Below are positions 33,215 to 41,868 of a stretch of DNA of 64,000 nt, in pieces. This stretch comes from Hyphomicrobiales bacterium (GTDB lineage: Bacteria; Pseudomonadota; Alphaproteobacteria; Rhizobiales; Rhizobiaceae). Numbering within the stretch: the stretch's first letter is position 1; each line of letters starts with the position of its first letter. The DNA lies in the NCBI GenBank assembly GCA_900471525.1, contig UCEZ01000001.1:1-64000 (forward strand), in the 5' to 3' direction. The position numbers were made by a program, and so were the translations under genes. The notes under the pieces are model-generated. The model saw nothing but the letters and a program-made list of their open reading frames with translations. It made no database searches and was not told the origin of the DNA.

Positions 33215-35431
33215 TCAGGGGGTGAGCGAAAAGAATTTCAGGGCCTGCGGTGTGACGTGGACGTATCGCGCGCCCTGATTCTGGTTGCCCGTATTGCGGT
33301 AGACGTATCCGCACACCATGCGATCCAGGAAATAGCCGGCAAATGTCTCGCACAGGCGGTCATCCTGGATTTCCGTCACCCCCGTAATGCTGGTGTTGGC
33401 ACTGCGATAGGCGGTGTTCCCTGCCTTGTCGAAATACTGGATGAAGTCGGTACCATTCCTGTGTTTGCCGACCCATGTCTTGTCGGTGACGAGATTGCGC
33501 AATTCGACGCCTGAAACCCGGTCATCCTCTGCCCCTTCAAACCCGAAAGGCCATTCGGGAATGCCGGCAGCTCGAAGACCGTCCAGATGGTGCTGAAGGT
33601 CTTCCTTGTGCCAGTAGTCATAGAGATAGCCGTAATAGGTCAGATTGCTGTCCGGAAAGAGTTTGAGCAATTTTGCCGCTTCGTCGGCGCCACGTACCCG
33701 ATCTCCCCTTATCGTATAGGCAGCGGTCAAATATTCATGCACGGGTTCCGCATTTGGCAGCGCGTCCCGCGCCGCCTCCATCAGGGGGATCGCCCGTTCG
33801 TTGTTGCGCGCCGTATAAAAAACGATGCCCGCCAGCAACTGAAAACTCGGCGGGGGTGCAGGATCAAGCCGCAGGGCTTTCTCCATTTCGACGATCGCCT
33901 GTTCATGGTTTCCTGTGTGGGCCAGAATGAGCGCGAGGTTTCCAAATGCCTCAGCGTCGCTTGGCTGGGCCTGAACGGCTTTATTGGCTGAATCCATCGC
34001 CTCTGTCTCTCGGCCGTCAACCAGCTGTAGCAAAGCCAGGACAGCGAGTGCCCGCGCATTGTTGGAGTCCAGCTTCAAAGCCTGCCCCGCCGCGTCGTAG
34101 GCAATCTTGCGGGCGACCGCCGCCGACCAGAGGTAGGTGTAGTCGTTGCGCCAGACATCGACGGCAACGCGGGCGATACCTGCGTGAGCATTGGCAAAAT
34201 TCGGATCGAGATCGATTGCCTTCTGGTAGAAGGACAAGGTCCTGCGATAGGTGTCGACATCGCTGTAGGTGATGCCCTCCTGTTCCGCTCTCAGGTAATA
34301 GTCGTAGGCCTCCAGATTGTCGGTGGGGATCCGCGCCAACTGGTCCCGCTCGCCTTCGCTCAACTTGACGGCCAGGGCCGAAATGATCTTGCCAATGACG
34401 TCGTCCTGCACTGCAAAGAGGTCGGCATATTGACGATCGTAGCGCTCGGCCCAAAGTGAAAGTCCCGTGACGGCGTCGATCAGCTTGACGTTGATCCGCA
34501 GCCGTGGCCCCGCCCGCTGCAATGTGCCTTCCAGGACATAGTGGACCCCGAGCTCCGCGGCTACGTCCTGAATCTTGCCGGATGTGTCCTCTATCGCGAA
34601 AACCGAATGGCGAGCGATCACGAAGAGACCGGAGACCTTGGACAGTTCAGTGATGAGATCGTCTGTCAAACCTTCCGCAAGATGATCATGTTGCTTGTCG
34701 CCGCTGACATTGATGAAGGGCAGTACGGCGACCGACGGCTTGTCCGGCAGTGGATAAGCCAACCGGTTTGCCGCCCCTGGTGTCTGGATGAATGTCCACG
34801 GTTGCCACCAGACCGCAGCGCCCGCCGAGAGGAGGGCAACGACTGCCGCTGCTGCGGCTGGGACCCGCCAAGAGCGCCGCTTTTTTGGTGGGTCAATTGT
34901 CTTGCCCGCGGCTGCTGGGTCAAGCACGACACGGTATATCCGTATGGGCTCGCCAATGCTTTTCACCTTTTGTACGCCGAGCGAGACATAGCCGACCGAA
35001 AGTTTCGTTTTCACTTGATCATATGCCGGCCCGGAGATGGCGATACCTCCCGGTTCGGCCAGCGCCTGTATCCGATCCGCGATGTTGACGCTGTCGCCAT
35101 GAATATCCTCACCCTCGACGATGATGTCGCCGAGATTGACTCCGATCCGGAAATCGAGCCGCTGTTGGGGTGGCGCGGCGGTGTTCCGTTTCGCCTTCTG
35201 CTGCTGCACCTCAACCGCGCAGCGCAGGGCATCGACGACGCTGTGGAACTCGACCAACAGGCCGTCGCCCATGGTCTTGACCAGCCGGCCGCTGTGTTCG
35301 GCGATCTTCGGCTCGAAAATGTCCTTCATATCGGCCTGGAAGCGGATGCGCGTACCTTCCTCGTCGATCTGGCTCAAGCGACTGTAACCAACGACATCGG
35401 CGATCAGGATTGCTGCGAGATGACGCTCCAT
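33215..35431 (-). CDS. Class III adenylate/guanylate cyclase fused to TolB-like and TPR domains
   Basis: 738 residues. The N-terminal cyclase domain has the metal Asp12 in ILIADVVGYSRL, Asp56 in KTMGDGLLVEF, and the transition-state Asn and Arg in GDSVNIADRIQ, so it looks catalytically competent. A membrane segment (about 190-215) follows, then a TolB-N-like stretch (SVAVLPFINVSGDKQHDHLAEGLTDDLI ... VLEGTLQRAGPRLRINVKLID) and about 350 residues of TPR-like helices. Rhizobial genomes carry many such cyclases. The signal sensed by the periplasmic part is unknown. Single gene, convergent with the YHS gene. Confidence 0.92.
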   Translation of the reverse strand: MERHLAAILIADVVGYSRLSQIDEEGTRIRFQADMKDIFEPKIAEHSGRLVKTMGDGLLVEFHSVVDALRCAVEVQQQKAKRNTAAPPQQRLDFRIGVNLGDIIVEGEDIHGDSVNIADRIQALAEPGGIAISGPAYDQVKTKLSVGYVSLGVQKVKSIGEPIRIYRVVLDPAAAGKTIDPPKKRRSWRVPAAAAAVVALLSAGAAVWWQPWTFIQTPGAANRLAYPLPDKPSVAVLPFINVSGDKQHDHLAEGLTDDLITELSKVSGLFVIARHSVFAIEDTSGKIQDVAAELGVHYVLEGTLQRAGPRLRINVKLIDAVTGLSLWAERYDRQYADLFAVQDDVIGKIISALAVKLSEGERDQLARIPTDNLEAYDYYLRAEQEGITYSDVDTYRRTLSFYQKAIDLDPNFANAHAGIARVAVDVWRNDYTYLWSAAVARKIAYDAAGQALKLDSNNARALAVLALLQLVDGRETEAMDSANKAVQAQPSDAEAFGNLALILAHTGNHEQAIVEMEKALRLDPAPPPSFQLLAGIVFYTARNNERAIPLMEAARDALPNAEPVHEYLTAAYTIRGDRVRGADEAAKLLKLFPDSNLTYYGYLYDYWHKEDLQHHLDGLRAAGIPEWPFGFEGAEDDRVSGVELRNLVTDKTWVGKHRNGTDFIQYFDKAGNTAYRSANTSITGVTEIQDDRLCETFAGYFLDRMVCGYVYRNTGNQNQGARYVHVTPQALKFFSLTP

Positions 35432-35646
35432 GTTCGGGCTTTCTCGGCGTGCGCTGGAGGATATTCTACAGTAGGTCTATTGCCGATGCCATCGCAGCTG
35501 TCCAAATCCAAGACAGCTGGCGTATGGAACAGTCAGGCGGCCAGTGGCTATCGCGGACGCACCTGTGATGCCGAGTTGATCCTGATCTCAATTGTGTCAA
35601 GCGGTCACTTGGGCCACTCGCAGCTTCTTTTAAGGTGCGGAACTGA
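35432..35646. other. Spacer upstream of the cyclase gene
   Basis: No supported gene. Long plus-strand frames here are antisense to or run out of the cyclase gene. The cyclase promoter should lie here; none stands out. Confidence 0.3.
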
Positions 35647-35814
35647 CTATGACGAGCTGCGATGGTCTGATGTCACCACGATCTGGTCCGTCTGTGGCAG
35701 TTGGCCAAAGCCGAGAAGCGGAAAGGTGAGGATAGCTGCGGCAAGGATAAAGCCTGTTGTTAAACGGGCTGCCTTCGCGAGCTGGTGTCTCTGGCCACCC
35801 CGATCATACGTCAT
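35647..35814 (-). CDS. Possible small single-pass membrane protein (55 residues)
   Basis: From the ATG at 35814, preceded by AGAGGCGAG, the frame gives MTYDRGGQRHQLAKAARLTT followed by a hydrophobic span (GFILAAAILTFPLLGFG) and a short polar tail. The basic N-terminus and the single span fit a small inner-membrane protein. No family is recognised, and the frame could be chance. Confidence 0.4.
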   Translation of the reverse strand: MTYDRGGQRHQLAKAARLTTGFILAAAILTFPLLGFGQLPQTDQIVVTSDHRSSS

Positions 35815-36067
35815 TCTCGCCTCTGAGTGTGTCGCGACATCAGGACGTCGAGGCTGGCCCACTACGAAATGCAAGGCCTGGGCAGCGTGCGAGAATCGCC
35901 GCCCAGGCCTCTAGTCGCTTCTGTCCACATATGGTGGCGGCGACCCGTAGAGGCTTGGCCTTGGGGAAGACAAAACCTCCAGCCGACGGGAGATGGGGCC
36001 TCTCGATCGACCGTTTTTAATTTTAGCGATACTTAATACGCTCGCAATATGAGAGAACATCATCATC

Positions 36068-36295
36068 ATGACTGTTGGCAGGTTAACAACACTTGGCGTC
36101 ATCGGTGCCATCGCTACGTCTCCCGGGTGGGACAAAGGTGCTATTGGCGCCCGGGCCATCCATAAGGCGCAGGGGTGGTCTGATATCGGCTATAACGAAA
36201 TCATCAATCCGGACGGTGTTCCCGCAGCCGTCCGACGTCGGACGACCGTCAGGTATCGGACCGTGTTGCGGCCGGGAATAAACTTGTGTTTCTAG
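36068..36295 (+). pseudogene. Decayed peptidoglycan amidase (T7-lysozyme/PGRP-like) remnant
   Basis: 75 codons. The part AIHKAQGWSDIGYNEIINPDG matches the conserved core of N-acetylmuramoyl-L-alanine amidases of the amidase_2 family, including the Tyr of IGY. The first zinc-ligand region, normally xVVHCSAT, reads VIGAIAT, so the His is gone. After INPDG the sequence no longer resembles the family and stops at 36295, so the other two zinc ligands are missing. The family is usually 130-260 residues. I read it as a truncated, inactive relic, perhaps phage-derived. A terminator follows at 36364. Confidence 0.6.
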
Positions 36296-36363
36296 GAGGT
36301 TGGGAATAGGCCGTGCACGGCAAGAGCGACAGACCTGCACTTGCTTGTCCCGAGAATGGAAAA

Positions 36364-36392
36364 GCCCGCTCGTTTTCCCGGGCGGGCGTTTT
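36364..36392 (+). terminator. Intrinsic terminator
   Basis: Stem GCCCGCTCG / CGGGCGGGC (one G-T pair) with a 6-base TTTTCC loop and GTTTT after it. It closes the amidase-remnant transcript. Confidence 0.65.
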
Positions 36393-36438
36393 CAGGCGAC
36401 GCATCTGCGGTGTGGTGACGCTAATTGCGTTTGATCAT

Positions 36439-36582
36439 TCATATCCGAGTTTTTAAAAGGCGCCGGTGATTCAGGGCTTCCAGTCCGTCGGAATGGATAT
36501 TGCGATATTTGCATTCTCCGGCAAGAACGCTCTGCATCATTGCAACCGATTTGCCGCATATGGGTTCTTCGTAAAGAGACAT
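36439..36582 (-). CDS. Hypothetical short protein (47 residues)
   Basis: The ATG at 36582 follows GGGAGGG at eight bases, a strong ribosome binding site. The product starts MSLYEEPICGKSVAMMQSVL, is basic toward the end (NHRRLLKTRI) and has two Cys. No domain is recognised. The start signal is the main support. Confidence 0.45.
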   Translation of the reverse strand: MSLYEEPICGKSVAMMQSVLAGECKYRNIHSDGLEALNHRRLLKTRI

Positions 36583-37145
36583 GCCTTTACCCTCCCGCGG
36601 GCGAAGGATTGATAGCCTTCCACGCACCGAAGTCCGTTGGTGGCCGGTGACGAGGCATGATGCGCCTTTGACGCCAAAATTGGAAGTTATTTATCTGGTA
36701 TTTGGCGTTCTGGCTGATGATTTTATCGCATTAATACCTAATTTCAAGAAATAATACTTAATTATAAACAGACTGTTTTTCAGAAATGCCACCCTGTGCA
36801 CTATAGTGTCATTGTAAACTGTGACAAATACCGAGCGATATCGCCTCAGCATTGCTTCTAGGCTACGCGCGACTTCAGCGATCAAAAAGGGGTGCTCGCA
36901 TACTGAGGAATAGGTAGGAGGGTTGGAGTTTGCTCCGACCCGGATGTGCTATTCTCAGTGGTGCTGAAGGCTCAATCCGCCGCTCTGCCAATGACGTCAG
37001 GTCCGCAGGATTGCACCATCGCAAACGGCAAGAAAGACAAGATTCTCACCGTCACCTCGATAAACACGACGGTGCAGTAGTTGTCTGATTGTCTGCATTC
37101 TTGAAGAGCTATGTAAATCTGCGTCAGCGCCTATGGGGGGCCAAT
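36583..37145. other. AT-rich spacer before the RTX gene
   Basis: About 560 bases. 36690-36840 is very AT-rich and contains the perfect palindrome CACTATAGTG (36799-36808). A plus-strand frame 36946-37080 (GTG start, 44 codons, ending DKILTVTSINTTVQ) looks protein-like but lacks a binding site; it may be a remnant. The RTX promoter is expected here. Confidence 0.35.
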
Positions 37146-38777
37146 ATGGCGAACATCACCGTAAACAGTGGTTTTGGCTTTGACATCCGCGATTTCGATT
37201 TCAGCGAAATTCTGCATGCGGTTTCTTACAGCCGGAGCAGTACCAGCTTTGTCGCTCGATACGCGCTAGGCAAAGAGGAATTTCACGGCACCAATTTTAC
37301 CTACGACGGGACGGGCACGCCGATTGGCGGCACAGTCACGAGTTACGCCGTTTGGCACCAGACCACGCGGGCATTCCTCGTTAACGGTTTCAGCGTCGCT
37401 ATGACGAGCATCGTAGCGGCTGCACGGACTTCGAGCACCAGCGACGATCTCAAGGTGATCGCGGGTGCGTTAGCGGGCGCTGACCTCTTCAATGGTGGCA
37501 ACGACGCTGATTACGCGAGGCTCTATGCCGGCAACGACACTGCTGCTGGCAACGGCGGCAACGACAGTATTTTCGGCGGCGACGGAAACGATACCGTCGC
37601 AGGCGGTGACGGATCCGACACGCTCTATGGCGAGGCTGGAATCGACAAGCTTGAAGGAGGCTCTGGTAATGATCTCCTGAATGGCGGTGCCGGGGCTGAC
37701 ACGCTCAACGGCGGGACAGGAACGGACACTGTGTCCTATTCCGGCGCGACAGCGGGTGTGACGGCAAAGCTCGCCGGTGCTGCCGCAAACACAGGCGATG
37801 CCAAAGGAGACGTCTATATTTCGATCGAGCGGCTGACGGGTTCAAGCCACGCCGACAAACTCTACGGCAATGGCAGCGCCAATCTGCTGACCGGCGGTTC
37901 AGGGGATGACCTCCTGCACGGCGGTGCCGGAGCCGACACGCTCAACGGTGGGACAGGAACGGACACTGCGTCCTATTCCGACGCGACAGCGGGTGTGACG
38001 GCAAAACTTGCCGATGCCGCCGCAAATACAGGCGATGCCAAAGGAGACGTCTATATTTCGATCGAGCGGCTGACGGGTTCAAGCCACGCCGACAGGCTCT
38101 ACGGCAATGGCAGCGCCAATCTGCTGACCGGCGGTTCAGGGGATGACCTCCTGCACGGCGGTGCCGGGGCCGACACGCTCAACGGTGGGACAGGAACGGA
38201 CACTGCGTCCTATTCCGGCGCGACAGCGGGTGTGACGGCAAAGCTTGCCGACGCCGCCGCAAACACTGGCGATGCCAAAGGAGACGTCTATATTTCGATT
38301 GAGCGGCTGACGGGTTCAAGCCACGCCGACAAGCTCTACGGCAATGGCAGCGCCAATCTGCTCACCGGCGGTTCAGGGGATGATCTCCTGAACGGTGGCA
38401 GCGGCAATGATACGCTTTATGGCGCCCTCGGTGCCGATGATCTGACGGGGGGCGCGGGAGCAGATATTTTCCTCTTCAAGGCGCTGACTGACACGACCGT
38501 TGCCCTCGCGGGGCGCGACTCGATCTTCGACTTCTCGCTCACCGGCAATGACAGGATCGACCTGTCAGCCATCGACGCGAACACGTCGGCTTCGGGCAAC
38601 CAGGCATTCTGGTACTTGGGAACATCTGTCTTCACGGGACACGCCGGTGAACTGCGGTATATCAAACAGGCCTCCGACACCTATGTCTATGGCGATGTCA
38701 ACGGCGACAAGAAAGTCGATTTCGCCATTCACCTTGATGACGCCCTCAGCTTTGAGAAAGGCGACTTCATTCTCTGA
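37146..38777 (+). CDS. RTX/hemolysin-type calcium-binding secreted protein
   Basis: 543 residues from the ATG at 37146, chosen over an upstream in-frame start because GGGGGGCC precedes it. Residues 1-110 form a beta-rich domain of unknown type ([20 protein letters not shown]). From about 120 on come nine-residue calcium repeats ([21 protein letters not shown] and similar), then three near-identical 79-residue units, then the C-terminal block [12 protein letters not shown] ... [18 protein letters not shown] ... [15 protein letters not shown] typical of type I secreted proteins. No protease motif (HExxH) is present. It is probably a surface or matrix protein. The secretion genes are not nearby. 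Confidence 0.9.
   Translation: MANITVNSGFGFDIRDFDFSEILHAVSYSRSSTSFVARYALGKEEFHGTNFTYDGTGTPIGGTVTSYAVWHQTTRAFLVNGFSVAMTSIVAAARTSSTSDDLKVIAGALAGADLFNGGNDADYARLYAGNDTAAGNGGNDSIFGGDGNDTVAGGDGSDTLYGEAGIDKLEGGSGNDLLNGGAGADTLNGGTGTDTVSYSGATAGVTAKLAGAAANTGDAKGDVYISIERLTGSSHADKLYGNGSANLLTGGSGDDLLHGGAGADTLNGGTGTDTASYSDATAGVTAKLADAAANTGDAKGDVYISIERLTGSSHADRLYGNGSANLLTGGSGDDLLHGGAGADTLNGGTGTDTASYSGATAGVTAKLADAAANTGDAKGDVYISIERLTGSSHADKLYGNGSANLLTGGSGDDLLNGGSGNDTLYGALGADDLTGGAGADIFLFKALTDTTVALAGRDSIFDFSLTGNDRIDLSAIDANTSASGNQAFWYLGTSVFTGHAGELRYIKQASDTYVYGDVNGDKKVDFAIHLDDALSFEKGDFIL
37683..38393 (+). repeat. Three tandem 237-bp coding repeats
   Basis: Three consecutive units of 237 bp (starts 37683, 37920, 38157), 79 codons each, differ at only a few positions. 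Each unit encodes [16 protein letters not shown], then [10 protein letters not shown], then [17 protein letters not shown], then the [19 protein letters not shown] calcium repeats. Near identity at DNA level points to recent duplication or ongoing recombination. Confidence 0.9.
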
Positions 38778-39225
38778 GGCAATGATAGAGACTGCCGCGA
38801 TTCCGGTTGCGTGGCCTCATCACCTTTCTTCATCCAAGAGGCGTCAGGTATTATCGCCCAGCGCATCATTCGTCTTCGTCCGGGCCAGCTGATTATCTGC
38901 CGCCATGACAGGCATCATGTGCCTCGCTGTTTGCTGCAGCCTCAAGCTTCTGGCAGAGCCCCTCGCGGCATCACGTTCTCCAACCGTTCGCCGTATGTCC
39001 GTGTTCTCCCCAAAAATGGCGACTGGACATTTCCATAAGCAATATCTAATTTTCTTGTTGCTGTTGCCTTGGCTGAAACCGGAACGGCATTTATAGCGGA
39101 AGCGTTTTTGACTTTCGGTATTGAGGGGCTTTTTAGCGGTCTATACTACTGTGAGAAAATTTAGAGCCCGTCACCGTCGTGGTGGCGGGCTCTTTGATTT
39201 CAGGTGCCTCTCGATCCCGGAGAGA
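38778..39225. other. Spacer with a short promoter-terminator unit
   Basis: About 450 bases without a supported gene. At 39121-39193 a promoter-like pair (TTGAGG, 15-base gap, TATACT at 39142-39147) stands directly before a strong hairpin, suggesting either a very short RNA or a terminator for the distant RTX gene. Confidence 0.4.
39163..39193 (+). terminator. Strong hairpin terminator
   Basis: 13-bp stem AGAGCCCGTCACC / GGTGGCGGGCTCT with one G-T pair and a 5-base loop, followed by TTGATTT. It is 385 bases past the RTX stop. Confidence 0.6.
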
Positions 39226-39435
39226 TCAATGTTCTCGATGCACGGCAGCCATGGGAAAAGGGCGATTTCTCAACGCGTGTTCATCGACAATTCCACACTG
39301 AAACAGTTCCATCAATTGCGAAGCAATAAACTGCGCCTCTGCGCCGTCAGGGCTTATACCGAGGTGCGAGCAACGACCGTAGAGTGCCCGTCGCAAACGC
39401 GTAACATCTTCGTCTGACAGTATCCGATTGAACAC
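39226..39435 (-). CDS. Hypothetical short protein (69 residues)
   Basis: A GTG at 39435 follows GGGAGGGC at ideal spacing. The product MFNRILSDEDVTRLRRALYG continues with CSHLGISPDGAEAQFIASQLMELFQCGI and is predicted mostly helical. This looks like a small rhizobial soluble protein; function unknown. An overlapping longer frame in another phase lacks a start signal. Confidence 0.6.
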   Translation of the reverse strand: MFNRILSDEDVTRLRRALYGRCSHLGISPDGAEAQFIASQLMELFQCGIVDEHALRNRPFPMAAVHREH

Positions 39436-39885
39436 GTTGCCCTCCCAAGCTCATCGTCCCCATGGCCGTGAGTTTGTCGGTGTTTCGCGCGCCTCGCAAG
39501 TCGCTGAATTTAGCTGTCCACAATGTATATCCGTCTTGCTGCTCATCGTGGACGTTCCGGTGATATCCTCGTTTCGGTGTCATCAAACTGGGCGGGGCTG
39601 ACGTCGCGGCAGTGGCCGCTAGCCAGCCCCTGTGGCCTCAGCCGACAATTGCTTTTTTACCATTTCACGGTTGGATCAGCCAGAACGACACAAGCCGTAG
39701 GCGATAACGCTTTCGAGTGATGGCATTCGACCTTGAAAGGGGCGCCGCGATCAGCGGTTCGGACGGCCGGCCTTGATTCCGGTGCGGATTGCGTATCTGA
39801 CCGAACGCCATCGCCTTTTGCGACGGCTCGTTTACTTCTTCGAGCGCCTGTGCGCCCTCAAAAGTGGTGGGGACAGACCACTCTG
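39436..39885. other. Intergenic stretch, nothing recognised
   Basis: About 450 bases between the short hypothetical gene and the end of the sugar permease gene (minus strand). Plus-strand frames crossing it have neither binding sites nor recognisable products. No clear terminator for the permease was identified. Confidence 0.35.
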
Positions 39886-40884
39886 CTATTCGCTCTGCCG
39901 GAAGTTACGAAGCCGATCGAACAGGACCGCAAGCACGATGGCGCCACCGATGAAGGTGCCTTGCCAGAAGGCGTTGATGCCCAGCAAGCCGAGACTGTTG
40001 CGGATCACCTCGATCAATGCTGCTCCGATCAACGCGCCGGAGGCAGTGCCGACGCCACCGGCCAGATTGGCGCCGCCGATGACTGCCGCCGCGATGACCT
40101 GGAGTTCCATTCCGGCGCCGATGTTGGTGGTGACGGCGCCGAGCCAGCCGGTTTGAATGATGCCGGCGATCCCCGCCGACAGGGCGGAAATCATGTAAAC
40201 CGCAACCTTGATCCTTCGCACCGGGACGCCCGTGAGTGTTGCGGCGTGTTCATTGCCGCCGATGGCAAAGACGTAGCGGCCGAACCTGGTCCAGCGCAGC
40301 ACGAAGCCGGTGAGAAGTGCCAGGACGATCATGTAGAGTACCGGATTTGCGATACCGAAGAACCATGCGCCGCCGCCCAGAGCCAGCAGTGTGTCGTGAT
40401 CCGGCCCGAACTGAAAGACGACGGTATTGTTGGATGCAACCATCGCCAGGCTACGCGCGATCGAAAGCATGCCGAGCGTGACCACGAAGGGCGGAAACCC
40501 CAGATAGGCGATCAATACTCCGTTGAAAGCGCCGATCACAAGAGCCGTGCCGACCGAGGCGGCGATGCCCACTTCGATGCTGTAGCCGGCGTTCATGACA
40601 ACCGCGAGCACCATGCTGCACAGACACAGTACCGACCCCACCGACAAGTCGATCCCGCCGGTAATGATGACGATGGTCATGCCGAGCGCGATGATTGCAA
40701 CAAAAGTGACGTTGCGCGTGATGTTGTAAAGGTTTTTCGCCGTCGCGAAAGAGTCGGTCGCAAAAGTGAGGAAAATGCAGGCTAGGATGACGGAGAGCAG
40801 GACCCAGAACGTCTGACTGCCGACCACCGCCGCGAGCCAGCTTTGCTGCTTCTGATTGATCGTCTGATCAAGAGTAATTGTCAT
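39886..40884 (-). CDS. Sugar ABC transporter permease (RbsC/FrcC type)
   Basis: 332 residues with about ten hydrophobic segments. The BPD_transp_2 signature stretches are visible: VTFVAIIALGMTIVIITGGIDLSVGSVL, GAFNGVLIAYLGFPPFVVTLGMLSIARSLAM and NEHAATLTGVPVRRIKVAVYMISALSAGIAGI, the coupling loop region. It would form the inner-membrane channel for a monosaccharide. The gene follows the ATPase gene by 42 bases; the binding protein is encoded divergently at 42895. Confidence 0.92.
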   Translation of the reverse strand: MTITLDQTINQKQQSWLAAVVGSQTFWVLLSVILACIFLTFATDSFATAKNLYNITRNVTFVAIIALGMTIVIITGGIDLSVGSVLCLCSMVLAVVMNAGYSIEVGIAASVGTALVIGAFNGVLIAYLGFPPFVVTLGMLSIARSLAMVASNNTVVFQFGPDHDTLLALGGGAWFFGIANPVLYMIVLALLTGFVLRWTRFGRYVFAIGGNEHAATLTGVPVRRIKVAVYMISALSAGIAGIIQTGWLGAVTTNIGAGMELQVIAAAVIGGANLAGGVGTASGALIGAALIEVIRNSLGLLGINAFWQGTFIGGAIVLAVLFDRLRNFRQSE

Positions 40885-40926
40885 TGTCGGCCTTCGTTTT
40901 CATCTCACACCGGTAAGCTGCTTCAA

Positions 40927-41667
40927 TCATACCTGCTCGATCGCGCCGGTAATAAGCCCTGTCACTTCCTCGGGCGAACTTGCCACAATCGGCTTGTCAG
41001 CGACCTTTCTGCCGCGCCGCATCACGATAACCCGGTCGGCAACGTCAAAGACGTCCGGCATGCGGTGACTGATCAGGACCACGGCAATGCCCCGGTCACG
41101 CAGGTGGCGGATCAGGTTGAGGACTTCTGCCACCTGGCGTACCGAGATGGCCGCCGTCGGCTCGTCCATCAGCACGATCTTTGCCTCGGAGAGCATGGTG
41201 CGGGCGATTGCCACCGCCTGCCGCTGGCCACCCGACATCTGTTTGACGAGGTCGCGCGGGCGCGTCTCCGACTTCAGCTCCTTGAAAATCTCGCCGGCGC
41301 GCCGGTACATCGCCTTGTAGTCTAGCACCTTCAGCGGGCCGACGCCTCGGCGCAATTCGCGCCCGAGAAACACGTTCGCGGCCGCCGTCAGATTATTGCA
41401 AAGTGCGAGGTCCTGGTGAACGATCTCGATGCCATGCTGGCGCGCTTCCACCGGGCGGTGAAGGATGAGTTCGCCGCCGTCCATTTTCATGGTTCCGTGG
41501 CTCGGCCGAAAGTTGCCGGCGATCATCTTGACCAATGTGGATTTGCCGGCGCCGTTGTCACCCATCAGCCCGACGACCTGTCCCGCCTCAAGGGCCAAGG
41601 AAACATCGTTGACCGCCTGGATGGCGCCGAAATGTTTGGAGATGTTGGTGAGTTCGAGAACCGCCAC
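40927..41667 (-). CDS. Sugar ABC transporter ATP-binding protein (FrcA type)
   Basis: 246 residues from a GTG at 41667 (AAGG just upstream; GGGGAGG further out). A longer frame to 41742 adds residues without family similarity. Walker A is GDNGAGKSTLVKMIAGN, the signature MSGGQRQAVAIARTML and Walker B IVLMDEPTAAI. It has a single ATPase domain, about half the length of RbsA/XylG, like FrcA. It powers the permease encoded downstream. Confidence 0.92.
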   Translation of the reverse strand: MAVLELTNISKHFGAIQAVNDVSLALEAGQVVGLMGDNGAGKSTLVKMIAGNFRPSHGTMKMDGGELILHRPVEARQHGIEIVHQDLALCNNLTAAANVFLGRELRRGVGPLKVLDYKAMYRRAGEIFKELKSETRPRDLVKQMSGGQRQAVAIARTMLSEAKIVLMDEPTAAISVRQVAEVLNLIRHLRDRGIAVVLISHRMPDVFDVADRVIVMRRGRKVADKPIVASSPEEVTGLITGAIEQV

Positions 41668-41762
41668 CAGCCTTGTGACCTCCCCGTCACGTGTCACCTT
41701 CCGATTTCTTCGAAGGACAGGTGACGCTGTGCATTTACGCAAAACCCGGCGAGAGCGTCAAT

Positions 41763-41812
41763 CAATTGTATTGTGGATAGAACCGCACGCTGCAATCATC
41801 CATTTGTATGAT
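41763..41812. promoter_or_regulatory. Divergent control region of the sugar transporter genes
   Basis: Between the divergent genes lie the dyad CAATTGTATTG (41763-41773) and the dyad ATCAT-CCATTTGT-ATGAT (41795-41812). Both share TTGTAT. They may be operators of a regulator that is not in the window; which one cannot be said. Confidence 0.35.
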
Positions 41813-41868
41813 AAATACCCGTTGACGAACGGTGCGCATGGATATTAGCTGTTTGCTGGGAGGCGAGC

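Noticed and set aside
34541-35914. A 457-codon plus-strand frame
   Set aside because: Antisense to the cyclase gene for most of its length; composition and lack of start signal mark it as a shadow.
36068-36392. Possible prophage
   Set aside because: Only one truncated amidase remnant is present; no integrase, capsid, tail or attachment site was found around it.
37683-38393. Regular repeats that could suggest a CRISPR array
   Set aside because: Units are 237 bp, gapless, in frame and encode RTX repeats; there are no spacers.
39733-40785. A 350-codon plus-strand frame rich in Asp, His and Gln
   Set aside because: Antisense to the sugar permease; the polar composition is what a membrane-protein gene gives in that frame.
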